This document shows positions 8,889-18,892 of a stretch of 64,000 nt of DNA, piece by piece. This stretch comes from Butyrivibrio sp. Its GTDB lineage: Bacteria > Bacillota > Clostridia > Lachnospirales > Lachnospiraceae. A model generated the notes under the pieces. That model was given only the letters and a program-made list of their open reading frames with translations. It did not search any database and was not told where the DNA came from. A program made the position numbers and the translations under genes. The stretch is taken from assembly GCA_015056625.1 (NCBI GenBank), contig SVFY01000002.1, forward strand, positions 1 to 64,000. The letters run 5' to 3'. Positions within the stretch are counted from its first letter, which is position 1. Each line of letters begins with the position of its first letter.

Positions 8889-10391
8889 ATGAAAACAGAA
8901 AAGATCATAGTAGATCAAAACACAAACGTACCATTCAATAACAATGTGGATTACTGCGTAGGCACAGGGCGTCTTGGCCTTGCACTGACAGAGGAATATT
9001 TAAAAGAGCTTGAGTTTGTTCAGGACATGATCGGCTTTTCTTATATAAGAGGTCATGGACTTTTTTGCGATGATGTTTCAATCTATCACGAGTATGAGGA
9101 AGATGGAGTAACAAAAGTAGAGTACAACTACACTTACATTGACAGGATCATTGACAGCTTCTTAAGGCTCAATATCCGCCCATACTTAGAGCTTGGTTTT
9201 ATGCCGGAAGAGCTTGCAAGTGGCACCCAGACTGTATTTTACTGGAAGGGCAACACAACACCTCCCAAGGACTACAAAAAATGGACAGATATGGTGATAG
9301 CTCTTTTGTCCCACTTAATGACAAGGTACGGCGAAGAAGTGGTGACCTGGCCCATAGAAGTCTGGAATGAGCCTAATCTTCCAGAATTTTGGTATGAAGC
9401 TGACATGGAGGAGTACTTTAAGCTGTTTAAAGAAACCTTCACTGCCATCAAAGCATTTGACGAGCGCTTTAAGATTGGTGGACCTGCCATTTGCGGAGTG
9501 AAAGATGCTGAGTGGATCAAGGTATTTCTTGATTTTTGCAAAAGAGAAGGAATCTGCCCTGACAGGATTACAAGGCACCACTACACTGTAGATTTTCCTG
9601 AGAGGGTAGGACACTATGACTACTCAAGGCTTCAGGATCCCGACGAGCGCTTTGACAGTCTCAAGGTAACAAGGGACATCGTTGATTCCTACGAGGAATT
9701 TAAAGACCTTCCGATCCACCTTACGGAGTTTAGTACTTCCTATACTCCCAAGGGTGTTATCCATGACACCAACATAAATGCAGCTTACCTTGCAGGCCAG
9801 CTTTCAAGGCTTGGGGATGTGAATGAAGCATACTCCTACTGGACCTTTGGAGATGTGTTTGAGGAGCAGGGAGTTCCAACATCTCTTTTCCATGGAGGTT
9901 TTGGTCTTGTGGCTGCAGGAAATATCCCAAAGCCAACCTTCTGGACCTTCTACTTTTACAAGCAGCTGAAGCTCTTTGGAGATCAGTGTATCTACAGGGA
10001 TGACAACGCTGTGATCATAAAGGGTGAAAAGGGCTATGCAGGAATCCTGTGGAACATAGATGAAGAGGATATGGAAAAAGAGATATCGCTAATGGTACCT
10101 GTTGGGACAGAGCAGACTCTTGTTGTAAAGACTGTGGATGAAGAAACCACCAATCCATTAAAGCTCTGGCATGACCTGGGAGAGCCTGCTTATCCAACCA
10201 AAGAGGAAACAGAGCTGATAAAAAGCGCTGCCTACCCACTTGTTAAAAGCAGCATAGTAGCGCCTGTAGATGGAAGAGCAGCCATAACCCTCACTGTAAG
10301 AAGAAACGGAGTAGTTTACTTTACCATCAGAAAAAGAAATCTCACAGCGGACAGGGGATATGACTACGACAGAGTAGTTTCTTTTCACTGA
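8889..10391 (+). CDS. GH39 family glycosyl hydrolase (beta-xylosidase-like)
   Basis: IEVWNEPNLPEFW acid/base motif and LTEFSTSY nucleophile region. Confidence 0.88.
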   Translation: MKTEKIIVDQNTNVPFNNNVDYCVGTGRLGLALTEEYLKELEFVQDMIGFSYIRGHGLFCDDVSIYHEYEEDGVTKVEYNYTYIDRIIDSFLRLNIRPYLELGFMPEELASGTQTVFYWKGNTTPPKDYKKWTDMVIALLSHLMTRYGEEVVTWPIEVWNEPNLPEFWYEADMEEYFKLFKETFTAIKAFDERFKIGGPAICGVKDAEWIKVFLDFCKREGICPDRITRHHYTVDFPERVGHYDYSRLQDPDERFDSLKVTRDIVDSYEEFKDLPIHLTEFSTSYTPKGVIHDTNINAAYLAGQLSRLGDVNEAYSYWTFGDVFEEQGVPTSLFHGGFGLVAAGNIPKPTFWTFYFYKQLKLFGDQCIYRDDNAVIIKGEKGYAGILWNIDEEDMEKEISLMVPVGTEQTLVVKTVDEETTNPLKLWHDLGEPAYPTKEETELIKSAAYPLVKSSIVAPVDGRAAITLTVRRNGVVYFTIRKRNLTADRGYDYDRVVSFH

Positions 10392-10405
10392 CCATCATAA
10401 GTAGA

Positions 10406-11710
10406 TCAGACTTTACGAAGAAGCAGCTCCACAACAAAACCATTGTCATTGTAGTATTCCATTCCGCCGCCCTGCTTGTTCATGTAGGTCTTACACAAAA
10501 ACAGTCCAAGTCCGTATCCGGACTTGTTTAATGAATTCTTACCACGGTAGTATTTTTCTGAGATGAGAGGAAGGTCATCTGGCAAAACACCAGGGCCTTC
10601 GTCTCGGATCTTGATCCTTATAAAGCTTCCACTTTTGCCATCTTCCATAAGTATGTTTTCGGTTTCTGAAAAAGACACGGTGATATCTGTACCGGCGTAT
10701 TTTCTGGAATTACTGATCACGTTGTCGATGACCTGATCCATTCGTTGTCTGTCCATGTAGACAAGGCAGGGATGAATGTGGTTTTCCAGGATGATATTTC
10801 CAAAGGAAGAAAGGCTATTTATCCTCTCTTCGATCATAAGTGAGCTTTCTTCACTGACTGTAACTTCTATCTTTTCAATGTCTTCAAGACTTGCGTGCAT
10901 GACATCGCTCATAAGTGCGCTTACGCTGTCAGCCTTGGAAGCAATGGTCTTAACCTTATCCAAAGTGTCAGAGCAATCTTTAGCTGCTTCCTCGCTTACC
11001 TCTTTAAGTTTCCTTGAATACTTGAGATCTAAAACCTCACAGGTCGCGTTTATTACAGCCAGGGGAGTTTTGATGTCGTGGCTAAGACCCTGGATCAGCT
11101 CTTTTCTTGCGATTTCTCCCTGGCGCTCTCTGTCAATCGATAGCTTTATCTGTTCGCGCATCATGTCAAAGGCTTCTACAAAGCTGCCAAACATGTTGGT
11201 TTTTCTGATGGGAAGGGGCTTGTCCAGATCACCCTTTGCAATATCAGTTGCAAAATCCTTAAGTTCTTTTATAGGTTTTAAAAAGACTCTGTACATGTAA
11301 AAGAGCAGAAGATAGCCGCCAAATAGAACTGCTGCCCACAGAAAAATGGCAGTTTTAAGGAATATGAGCCTGGTATTTTCAAAGTTTTCCTCCTTATCGT
11401 TCCAGGCAATCTTACCTACGTAATCGCCATTCAGCGTAAGGTCCATAACAAGAGCACCATTGGAATAAAGATAGGCCAGCTCCTCGTTTTCTATCTGTTT
11501 TGAAAAGATGATCTGACAGGAGTATTTTTCTTCTGCAAAGGTTTCGGGCATTCCGTTTTCAAGGTCTTTTTCCGCCTGATAAAGAAGGTCATTATAATAG
11601 ACGATATCTCTTTTGGCATAGGAGGTAACGCGGCTCATATGCCAGAAGGATACCAGAATGATCAGCATGAATATGGTAAAAGAAATAAGGATCCGTCTTA
11701 AACTTTTCAT
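10406..11710 (-). CDS. Sensor histidine kinase (HAMP, HisKA, HATPase)
   Basis: LIQGLSHDIKTPLAVI H-box; GYGLGLFLCK G2-box. Confidence 0.93.
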   Translation of the reverse strand: MKSLRRILISFTIFMLIILVSFWHMSRVTSYAKRDIVYYNDLLYQAEKDLENGMPETFAEEKYSCQIIFSKQIENEELAYLYSNGALVMDLTLNGDYVGKIAWNDKEENFENTRLIFLKTAIFLWAAVLFGGYLLLFYMYRVFLKPIKELKDFATDIAKGDLDKPLPIRKTNMFGSFVEAFDMMREQIKLSIDRERQGEIARKELIQGLSHDIKTPLAVINATCEVLDLKYSRKLKEVSEEAAKDCSDTLDKVKTIASKADSVSALMSDVMHASLEDIEKIEVTVSEESSLMIEERINSLSSFGNIILENHIHPCLVYMDRQRMDQVIDNVISNSRKYAGTDITVSFSETENILMEDGKSGSFIRIKIRDEGPGVLPDDLPLISEKYYRGKNSLNKSGYGLGLFLCKTYMNKQGGGMEYYNDNGFVVELLLRKV

Positions 11711-12420
11711 GATAGCTCTAGAATATATCCTGTTCCCCAGACTGTTTTGATAAGCTTTGGCTCATTGGGATTTTCCTCGATCTTTTCCCTAAGCTTCCTG
11801 ATGTGTACGTTCAGGGTACTGTCACTGAAAAATGTATCGCCCCACACTTCATCAAAAAGTACTTCTTTTTTGACGATGGTATCGTGGTGTTTGTACAGGC
11901 AGTCAAGAAGAGCATATTCCTTGGCTTTAAGAGGAATATTGTTTCCTTTTATCACCACGGACATGGTGGGATAGTCCATGTAGAAATTCTTTCCTTCGTT
12001 TTCAGATTCCTCAGAAGGGGATACAGAGCCGGAGTTTCCAGCGTCCTGCATCTGTTTGATACGCTTAAGGTTTACCTTTACCTTGGCCAGAAGGACAGAG
12101 AGACTGTATGGTTTTTTGACATAGTCATCGCCTCCTATGGAAAGAGCTATGAGTACATCGTCATCGCTCTGCCTTGCGCTGATAAAAAGAATAGGAAGCT
12201 GCATTTCTTCCCTGAGCTTTTTACATACATCAAACCCTGAGCCGTCACCTAAGTTGATATCAAGAAGGACAAGGTCAGCGGTATTTCCCTCTTTGAAAAA
12301 ATCAAGACAGGCCTGGGCGCTGTCGACGTACTGGGTTGATACGTCAAACATCCTGAAATACTCCGCCGTCATTTTTGCAAGTTCAATTTCATCATCCACA
12401 ATAAGACAGTTATAATGCAT
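11707..12420 (-). CDS. OmpR-family response regulator
   Basis: Receiver LVLLDINLGDGSGF and winged-helix C-terminus. Confidence 0.93.
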   Translation of the reverse strand: MHYNCLIVDDEIELAKMTAEYFRMFDVSTQYVDSAQACLDFFKEGNTADLVLLDINLGDGSGFDVCKKLREEMQLPILFISARQSDDDVLIALSIGGDDYVKKPYSLSVLLAKVKVNLKRIKQMQDAGNSGSVSPSEESENEGKNFYMDYPTMSVVIKGNNIPLKAKEYALLDCLYKHHDTIVKKEVLFDEVWGDTFFSDSTLNVHIRKLREKIEENPNEPKLIKTVWGTGYILELS

Positions 12421-12457
12421 AGGTTATCTCCGTATGGATTATTGTAACATAAATAGT

Positions 12458-14836
12458 CTATTCTTCGGTGATCATCTTAACGGGCTCAAGTTTTTTTATC
12501 CTGCGGCTAATAAGCCCGGAAGTTATGAGAGCAACTCCAAGAATGATCATAGCTGTAAGAATGTATGATACTGGGGCAATTTTGAAATCAATCTGTTTAA
12601 AGCCAAATATGATAAAGGTGCTGACCATGAGATTGCTTCCAAGGGTGGGAGAGAGCAAAAGCCCTAAAGCTACGCCTATAAGTACAGAAGGCATGTTGGA
12701 CAGCATCACCTGAAGGGAAAGGTCTTTTGATGTAAATCCAAGAGCTTTGCTGACACCAAGGTTTCTCCACTGCTTGTTGATGTTGGTGCGAACTATCAGC
12801 GATTCAACAAAGGCCACGATCAGGATCGTAAGGAGGCTGACAAAGTATGCAAAGGTCTTGATCCCGGTGGTGATAAGACCTACAGTCTGATGGGCTGCCA
12901 CTGAATAATCAGTTACGGTCACTTCTGGATAAATATCCTTAAACTCCTTTTCAAATTCTGCGAAAGTCGCGCCATTTTTGAGATGTACACAGATCTGCAT
13001 TGTGTCAGGAACAGCAGATACTTTTTCAAGGCCCTCGAGTGTCATAAAGGCCATCATTCCCATGTTGTTCATGGTTTGGCTGATACCGCAGACGATAAAG
13101 GACTCATCAGCCATGTCATTTCTTACTGTCACCACATCCCCAAGGGAAACTCCGAGCCTGCTGGCAGCGTTAGTTGCAAGCATAACCTCGTTAGGGTGCT
13201 TGGGCCACCTGCCTTCTACTATGGAACCTCCAATAATGTTTGATGTGTCGGAAAAGCATCTGGTGGTTATGGACTGTTTGTTCTTTTTGTGGTAATAGTT
13301 TACGCCCATCCAGATCTCGCGCCTGGTGTCCGTAACAGTTTTCATGGATGCTACAGTTTCTTCCATGCTGGCATCTCCAGAAAAAAACGCGTCATACACA
13401 TCAAAACCGCCGATATTAAGAACTCCTTCGTCATTGCCAAAGGTATCAGTCATTCCGAAGGCAACAACCGATGAAAGAGCAAGGATCATCATGATAAAGA
13501 TGATTCCAAGCTGATTTCTGAACCTTCCGAAGGTATCCTTAAGGGACAGAGTAATGGCAATTGGGAAATTAGTCTTGTCAAAAGAAAAGAGATTTTTCTT
13601 GTAGTTATGGGTGTTAACGCCGCCTCTAAGGGCAGAAAGTACACTGACCTTACTGTATTCCCGTCCAAGAAGGAGAGTAAGGATTGCTACAACAAGACCA
13701 AAGCCAAGGAAAACTGCAAATATTACAGAAGTATTTACCGGCTGATTCCACATAAGTCCAAGTGTGATAAGGATTATTATGCCGATCTTATCAAGAAGAA
13801 GTGTTCCGATAACAATTCCAACTACAGCACCAAGTCCAGATATCATAAGAAGCTGGAACAAAAGGATCAGCACAAGTTCCCTGACTGTATAGCCTGAAGC
13901 CTCCATAATGGCTGTGTTTTTCATGTTGGTCATGATAAAGTTCTTTACGCTGAAGTTGATGATGACAATGGCTATTGTCAGGATGATCAAAGCGAAAAGA
14001 AATATCAGCGCTACAAATGTAAGTGGAAGTATCATGGAGCCTGTCTTCATAAGCTCAGCAGGAAGAACATTGGTACTTGGCATTGAAAAGTCAGGATTTT
14101 TTCTTGAGTAGTCGTTGTACCAGGTCATGAGCTCATCTCCGATGGAATCAGAGAGCTTATTTGTATCTATGTGCTTCTTTTTTGCAGTGTTCGTAAGCTG
14201 GGTCTTAACATATCTGCTGTCGAAAGCGCCTTTTGGGTTTTCAAAGCGGATAGTTTCATACATCCTGTCAGATACATAGAGCTTGTAGGTTCCCATGTTC
14301 ATGGGGGAACAAAAGAGATTATCCTCGTTGTAGCCTGCTACCTTAAAGTCATAGACGTTGTCGCCGATCTTGAGTTCAAAGGTTGATCCGATCTTAAAGG
14401 TTGTACATAAGGATATAGGGATCACTACGTCGTTTTCGTTAAATGAAGATGCATCGATACTCATAGTCTGGATTGTCTGGGGCTTTTCATAGCTGCTGAC
14501 AAAGAAAGGATATTCAATATAATCCTTATTTCCCTTTAATCTGTATTTAGAGCTGCAATCAAGATACTCCTCAACTTCGAAGTTTTTAAAATAAACATTG
14601 CCCTTTATGATCTCTTCTAATTTCTCGATCGCAGGCTCAGAGTAGCCTGTAATGATAAAAATGTCAGCGGCATTTATCTTTTCCATGTTTGTGTCGATAA
14701 CTTTTCCTGTGTCTGCAAGAAATGACGCGCTGATAAAGATAAAGAGCGAAGAGAGGATAGACAGTATAAAGAAAGTGATCATGTCACTTTTTTGCTTTTT
14801 TATATTGTTTTTTGCGATAAAGAAAAATCTGTACAT
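12458..14836 (-). CDS. FtsX-like ABC transporter permease
   Basis: Multiple TM segments with two FtsX-type blocks; operon with an ATPase. Confidence 0.88.
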   Translation of the reverse strand: MYRFFFIAKNNIKKQKSDMITFFILSILSSLFIFISASFLADTGKVIDTNMEKINAADIFIITGYSEPAIEKLEEIIKGNVYFKNFEVEEYLDCSSKYRLKGNKDYIEYPFFVSSYEKPQTIQTMSIDASSFNENDVVIPISLCTTFKIGSTFELKIGDNVYDFKVAGYNEDNLFCSPMNMGTYKLYVSDRMYETIRFENPKGAFDSRYVKTQLTNTAKKKHIDTNKLSDSIGDELMTWYNDYSRKNPDFSMPSTNVLPAELMKTGSMILPLTFVALIFLFALIILTIAIVIINFSVKNFIMTNMKNTAIMEASGYTVRELVLILLFQLLMISGLGAVVGIVIGTLLLDKIGIIILITLGLMWNQPVNTSVIFAVFLGFGLVVAILTLLLGREYSKVSVLSALRGGVNTHNYKKNLFSFDKTNFPIAITLSLKDTFGRFRNQLGIIFIMMILALSSVVAFGMTDTFGNDEGVLNIGGFDVYDAFFSGDASMEETVASMKTVTDTRREIWMGVNYYHKKNKQSITTRCFSDTSNIIGGSIVEGRWPKHPNEVMLATNAASRLGVSLGDVVTVRNDMADESFIVCGISQTMNNMGMMAFMTLEGLEKVSAVPDTMQICVHLKNGATFAEFEKEFKDIYPEVTVTDYSVAAHQTVGLITTGIKTFAYFVSLLTILIVAFVESLIVRTNINKQWRNLGVSKALGFTSKDLSLQVMLSNMPSVLIGVALGLLLSPTLGSNLMVSTFIIFGFKQIDFKIAPVSYILTAMIILGVALITSGLISRRIKKLEPVKMITEE

Positions 14837-14867
14837 TTTTCTTTTCCTTTCAAGTGATAGATAAGGA

Positions 14868-15683
14868 TTACCAGCCCATATCCTGAAGGAAATTTTTTAG
14901 GTTCTGGTGGCGCTTTTTTGCTGTTTCAAGTTCAGGATTTGACTCATCCTTGTAGTCGCCTGCATAGGGGCCAAGATCGATCTCATCGCTTATCACTCCG
15001 TCAGATAAGTAGATGATCCTGTTACCTCTCTCAGCGGCTTTGATGGTGTGGGTTACCATTACTATGCTCTGACCTTCGTTATTTAGGTCAGAGAGTATGT
15101 TAAGGACGTTTTCGGTGTTCTGGGAGTTGAGAGCTCCAGTTGGCTCATCGGCGAAAAGAACTTCTGGTGAGTTTATGACGCCTCTTACAACGGCTACACG
15201 TTGTTGCTGACCTCCAGACATCTGGGTTGGGAATTTTCTAAAATCGTTTTCTCCGATCTCAACGTTGTTTAATAGCTTTTTTGCCTTTTCTGCAAGAGCT
15301 TTTCTGTCAGTGGTCTTTAAAAGTCCGCAGACCATTACGTTATCAAGTGCGCTCATGCTGTCATTTAAATAGTTTTGCTGAAATACGAATCCCACGTGGT
15401 TGCGCCTGAACATAGCAAGCTTATCGTTATTGTATGTGGAGATCTCGGTTTCTTTTTCGCCCTCTGTGAAATATGTGATCGTGCCCATGCTGGGTCTGTC
15501 CATTCCGGAGAGAGCGTACAAAAGAGTACTCTTTCCGGAGCCGGAATTACCCATTATTACTGTAAAATCACCCTTGTAGATAGAGAGGTTTAAGTTCTTT
15601 AAAACGTGCTGCTGCACTGAGCCGTTTGAAAATGTCTTGGACAGATCACTTGCAATTAGTATTTTCTCTTTTTGAAGATTCAT
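14868..15683 (-). CDS. ABC transporter ATP-binding protein (MacB/LolD-like)
   Basis: Walker A GNSGSGKST, signature MSGGQQQRV, Walker B VLFADEPTGAL. Confidence 0.95.
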   Translation of the reverse strand: MNLQKEKILIASDLSKTFSNGSVQQHVLKNLNLSIYKGDFTVIMGNSGSGKSTLLYALSGMDRPSMGTITYFTEGEKETEISTYNNDKLAMFRRNHVGFVFQQNYLNDSMSALDNVMVCGLLKTTDRKALAEKAKKLLNNVEIGENDFRKFPTQMSGGQQQRVAVVRGVINSPEVLFADEPTGALNSQNTENVLNILSDLNNEGQSIVMVTHTIKAAERGNRIIYLSDGVISDEIDLGPYAGDYKDESNPELETAKKRHQNLKNFLQDMGW

Positions 15684-17068
15684 TATTTGTTCACCTTTAC
15701 GCCCATTCCGTCAGTTATTTCTTCGGTGTCTCTCCATACAACGAGACTGCCTTCCGAAAGGCCATCTTTGATCTCTACCATGTCGTCGTTTCTTACGCCG
15801 CACTCAACAAACTTCTTGGTGGCTTTCCCGTTATTTGCAACAAAGACGTAGCTTCCTTCCTCGTCTTCGCTGAGAGCTTCCAAAGGAATGCGGATAACTT
15901 CATCAAGGCTTGCTGTGTTTATCTTTGCCTTGGCTTCAAGTCCAAGAATGATGGCATCATCTGGGGCATCCAAGGTGATCTCAATACCAATCCCTGAGCC
16001 TGTTCCAGAATCTTTGGTCATTCTCTCTATCCTTGAAACTTTTCCGGTGTAGTCCTTGTTTTTTATGTTGACAGTAGCAGTCTGGCCTTCTTCAATATTC
16101 ACTATATCATACTTATTCACACTGCTTTTGATAACAACATCAGATATAGACTTAAGGGTGAGAAGTTTGGAGCCTCTCTGAATGTCGCTCCCTTTAGTGG
16201 CGCCAATCTCGGTGACGATCCCGTCAAATTCAGCCCTTACGCCGTCTTTGGCAGCAGCAAGATAGGAGAGCTTTTCGCTGCTTGTAAGTTCGTTTGCCTC
16301 TTTTACAGCCTGGAGTCTTTCTTTTTCGCCCTTTGTCATGATCCCGTTTACTGTGCTGGCTTTTTGGCTTGTCATTTCTGCCTTGTACTCCTTAAGGTCT
16401 GCAAGCTGAAGGTTTAAGGAGTTAAGGTCCTGCTGCATTTTTACGATCTCAGGAGCGTATTGCTGTTCATAGGCGTTGGTCTGGATCAGCATCCTTAAGT
16501 TTTCATATTCGTCTGAATCCGGTTCATCTTCCCATTCTATAAGGGAAATCTGGAGCTTTGCACCAAAGTCAGCAAGGGAAGCTTTCTTTTGTGCAAGACT
16601 GGTCTGGGTTTTAGTGATCTGAGCCTCTGTTTCAGCTATCTGCTGATTCAGTACTTCAAGATTTGTCTTTGCTTCGTTATATAAGCCAGCAGTTCTTCCT
16701 GATGCCTGCATGGAACCCTCGAAACTGCCAAGGTCAGCCTTTGCAGTGAGGTTTGCCATCGCCTCTAGTCTTTCAAGCTCCTCTGGGTCATAGGAGATAA
16801 GAAGATCTCCCTTTTTTACAAAGTCACCTTCCTTGACAAGGATATCGCCAACCCTTGCATCGATATCGCAGTAGTAGATCTTGTCGGTGTTGCTTTCAAC
16901 AGTTCCGTTTACTTCGATCTCGCTTTCAAGGGCACCTCTGTCGACCTGATATGCACTTACTGACATGGCAGCCTTGGAGCTTATTGACATACCTCCTACA
17001 GCAATAACTGCGACTATAGCGGAAGATATAAGTATTATTTTCTTTTTACCTTTTATCATTTCAATCAT
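15683..17068 (-). CDS. HlyD/MacA-like efflux periplasmic-adaptor-type subunit
   Basis: N-terminal TM, biotinyl-lipoyl-like halves, coiled coil, beta-barrel domain. Confidence 0.88.
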   Translation of the reverse strand: MIEMIKGKKKIILISSAIVAVIAVGGMSISSKAAMSVSAYQVDRGALESEIEVNGTVESNTDKIYYCDIDARVGDILVKEGDFVKKGDLLISYDPEELERLEAMANLTAKADLGSFEGSMQASGRTAGLYNEAKTNLEVLNQQIAETEAQITKTQTSLAQKKASLADFGAKLQISLIEWEDEPDSDEYENLRMLIQTNAYEQQYAPEIVKMQQDLNSLNLQLADLKEYKAEMTSQKASTVNGIMTKGEKERLQAVKEANELTSSEKLSYLAAAKDGVRAEFDGIVTEIGATKGSDIQRGSKLLTLKSISDVVIKSSVNKYDIVNIEEGQTATVNIKNKDYTGKVSRIERMTKDSGTGSGIGIEITLDAPDDAIILGLEAKAKINTASLDEVIRIPLEALSEDEEGSYVFVANNGKATKKFVECGVRNDDMVEIKDGLSEGSLVVWRDTEEITDGMGVKVNK

Positions 17069-17197
17069 TTTCTTTCCCCTTTACTTAATCGTTTACGTTT
17101 GCCTTGACCATACTTTACTTCAAAGCCAGCTGCTAAGTCTTAAGCTGTCTCTTGTGTAATTATTAATTGATTCTTAACTGGCCCTTTAAGAAAGTTG

Positions 17198-17226
17198 TTG
17201 AATTCTTAAAAAAAGTATTGTACAAT
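17198..17226 (+). promoter_or_regulatory. Sigma-A type promoter for the nucleoside hydrolase operon
   Basis: TTGAAT (17198-17203), 17 nt, TACAAT (17221-17226). Confidence 0.65.
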
Positions 17227-17242
17227 CCATAAGCGCATTAAA

Positions 17243-17285
17243 CGACAGTTCATTTGTACCTTCCTGTCGCTAAACAAAACCAGGA
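17243..17285 (+). ncRNA. preQ1-class-I-like riboswitch aptamer candidate
   Basis: P1 CGACAG/CTGTCG (17243-17248/17264-17269), loop beginning GTTC, then A-rich tail CTAAACAAAACCAGG resembling the tail of known preQ1-I aptamers (UUAACAAAACAAGG). Confidence 0.5.
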
Positions 17286-17316
17286 CTACATGGAATACTT
17301 TTGTCTTTTTATGTAG

Positions 17317-17340
17317 CTCTGCGATCCGCAGAGTTTTTTT
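17317..17340 (+). terminator. Intrinsic terminator in the leader of the nucleoside hydrolase operon
   Basis: CTCTGCG-atc-CGCAGAG-TTTTTTT, 24 nt before the ATG. Confidence 0.88.
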
Positions 17341-17364
17341 GTTGCCTTTTTTGGAGATGAACTG

Positions 17365-18318
17365 ATGGAGAAGATCATTATTGACTGTGATCCCGGGATA
17401 GACGACAGCCTCGCTATAATGCTGGCTTTAAACAGTCCGGAGGTGGAGGTCGTTGGCATTACCATTGTGGCTGGCAATTCGCCTTCCGAACTTGGATTTA
17501 AGAACACCAAGAGAGTCCTTAAATTCCTTGGAAGGTTGGATATCCCAGTATATGTTGGGGCAGACAGGCCAAGAGTTAGAGAATACGTAAATGCCCTTGA
17601 TACCCATGGAGAGGACGGGCTGGGAGAGAGCTTTTTGCCGGAAGTTCCTGGTCAGATGATCCCAGAGATATCTGCTTCAGAGTTTATGGCAGACGCCCTT
17701 AGAGGGGGAGATGTATCAGTTATAGCTCTGGGACCTCTCACGAACCTGGCTGACCTTATTGACAGGGACAGAGAAGCTTTTTTATCCATCAAAAGACTCG
17801 TGTCCATGGGCGGAAACTTCAGAAGCCATGGGAACTGCTCCCCGGTTGCGGAGTACAACTATTGGGAAGATCCTGACAGCGCCAAGGTGGTATTTAATGC
17901 CATGTATGAGGCAGGGCGGGAGATAGAGATGGTTGGTCTCGACGTCACCAGGAAGATCGTGCTTACCTACGACATCCTTGATGAGATGAAGAAAAAGAAC
18001 CCGCTGGTTGGGGATTTCGTAGAGAAGATCACGAACTTCTATTTTAAGTTCCACTGGGAGTGGGAGCATATAAGAGGCTGTGTTATCAACGATCCTCTGG
18101 CTGTTGCCCAGTTTATCGATCCGTCTATTCTCTCAGGCTTTTGTGCATTTACGGATGTGGAGACCGGCGGAATATCCATTGGCCAGACAGTTGTGGACTC
18201 AATGGGATTCTACCGAAAAGAAAGTAATGCTCTTATTTACACCAAGGTCAATGAAAAAGCATTTTGGGATTTGTTTTTGCCAAGAATTCTAGGAATAAAA
18301 GGAGAAAGTAATGAGTAA
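17365..18318 (+). CDS. IUNH-family nucleoside hydrolase (QueK-like by context)
   Basis: IIDCDPGIDDSLAIMLAL Ca-binding motif at the N-terminus. Confidence 0.92.
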   Translation: MEKIIIDCDPGIDDSLAIMLALNSPEVEVVGITIVAGNSPSELGFKNTKRVLKFLGRLDIPVYVGADRPRVREYVNALDTHGEDGLGESFLPEVPGQMIPEISASEFMADALRGGDVSVIALGPLTNLADLIDRDREAFLSIKRLVSMGGNFRSHGNCSPVAEYNYWEDPDSAKVVFNAMYEAGREIEMVGLDVTRKIVLTYDILDEMKKKNPLVGDFVEKITNFYFKFHWEWEHIRGCVINDPLAVAQFIDPSILSGFCAFTDVETGGISIGQTVVDSMGFYRKESNALIYTKVNEKAFWDLFLPRILGIKGESNE

Positions 18319-18892
18319 CAACGTAAAGAAACTGACATTTATAGCTCTTTCTGTAGCTATTAACATTGTAGGAAGCAAGATAGCTCTGCTTCTTAGCCTG
18401 CCTATCTTTTTAGACAGCATAGGAACAATGCTTGCAGGTATTGCACTTGGACCAGTAGCAGGAGGACTTACAGCACTTGTAGGCGGACTTATAAACGGAG
18501 CTTTAGGTGATATTTACGCCATCTATTTCTCCATAAGCGGCGTTTTGATGGGAGTGATCGCAGGACTTGTTTTCCACGAAAAGAAAAATACTATTCCTTC
18601 TCTTTTCTGGAAGTGCCTTATAGTTACACTGCCTGCATCAGCTCTTTCAGCCTGCATTGAGACCTTCCTTTTTGGAGGTATCACATCAGCAGTTGTGACA
18701 ACCTTTATCATCCAGGCTCTTTCACAGACTGCACTTAAGCTTTTTGGCGGAGCATTCCTTACTCAGGCTGTTACAGACTATGTAGATAAGCTCATCGCCA
18801 TTGTGCTTGTTGTAGTGAGCATGAGAAGCCTTCCTTATGAACTTACTCATTTTGAGAAAAGTAAAAAGCAGGAAGCAGCTGTTACCAGATAA
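18311..18892 (+). CDS. ECF transporter S component (QrtT-like by context)
   Basis: Small 5-6 TM protein, LDSIGTMLAGIALGPVAGGLTALVGGLINGALG; overlaps the upstream hydrolase stop. Confidence 0.8.
   Translation: MSNNVKKLTFIALSVAINIVGSKIALLLSLPIFLDSIGTMLAGIALGPVAGGLTALVGGLINGALGDIYAIYFSISGVLMGVIAGLVFHEKKNTIPSLFWKCLIVTLPASALSACIETFLFGGITSAVVTTFIIQALSQTALKLFGGAFLTQAVTDYVDKLIAIVLVVVSMRSLPYELTHFEKSKKQEAAVTR

Noticed and set aside
13607-13897. Plus-strand ORFs inside the FtsX permease gene
   Set aside because: Antisense to a clear CDS; Lys/Tyr-rich translation typical of shadow frames
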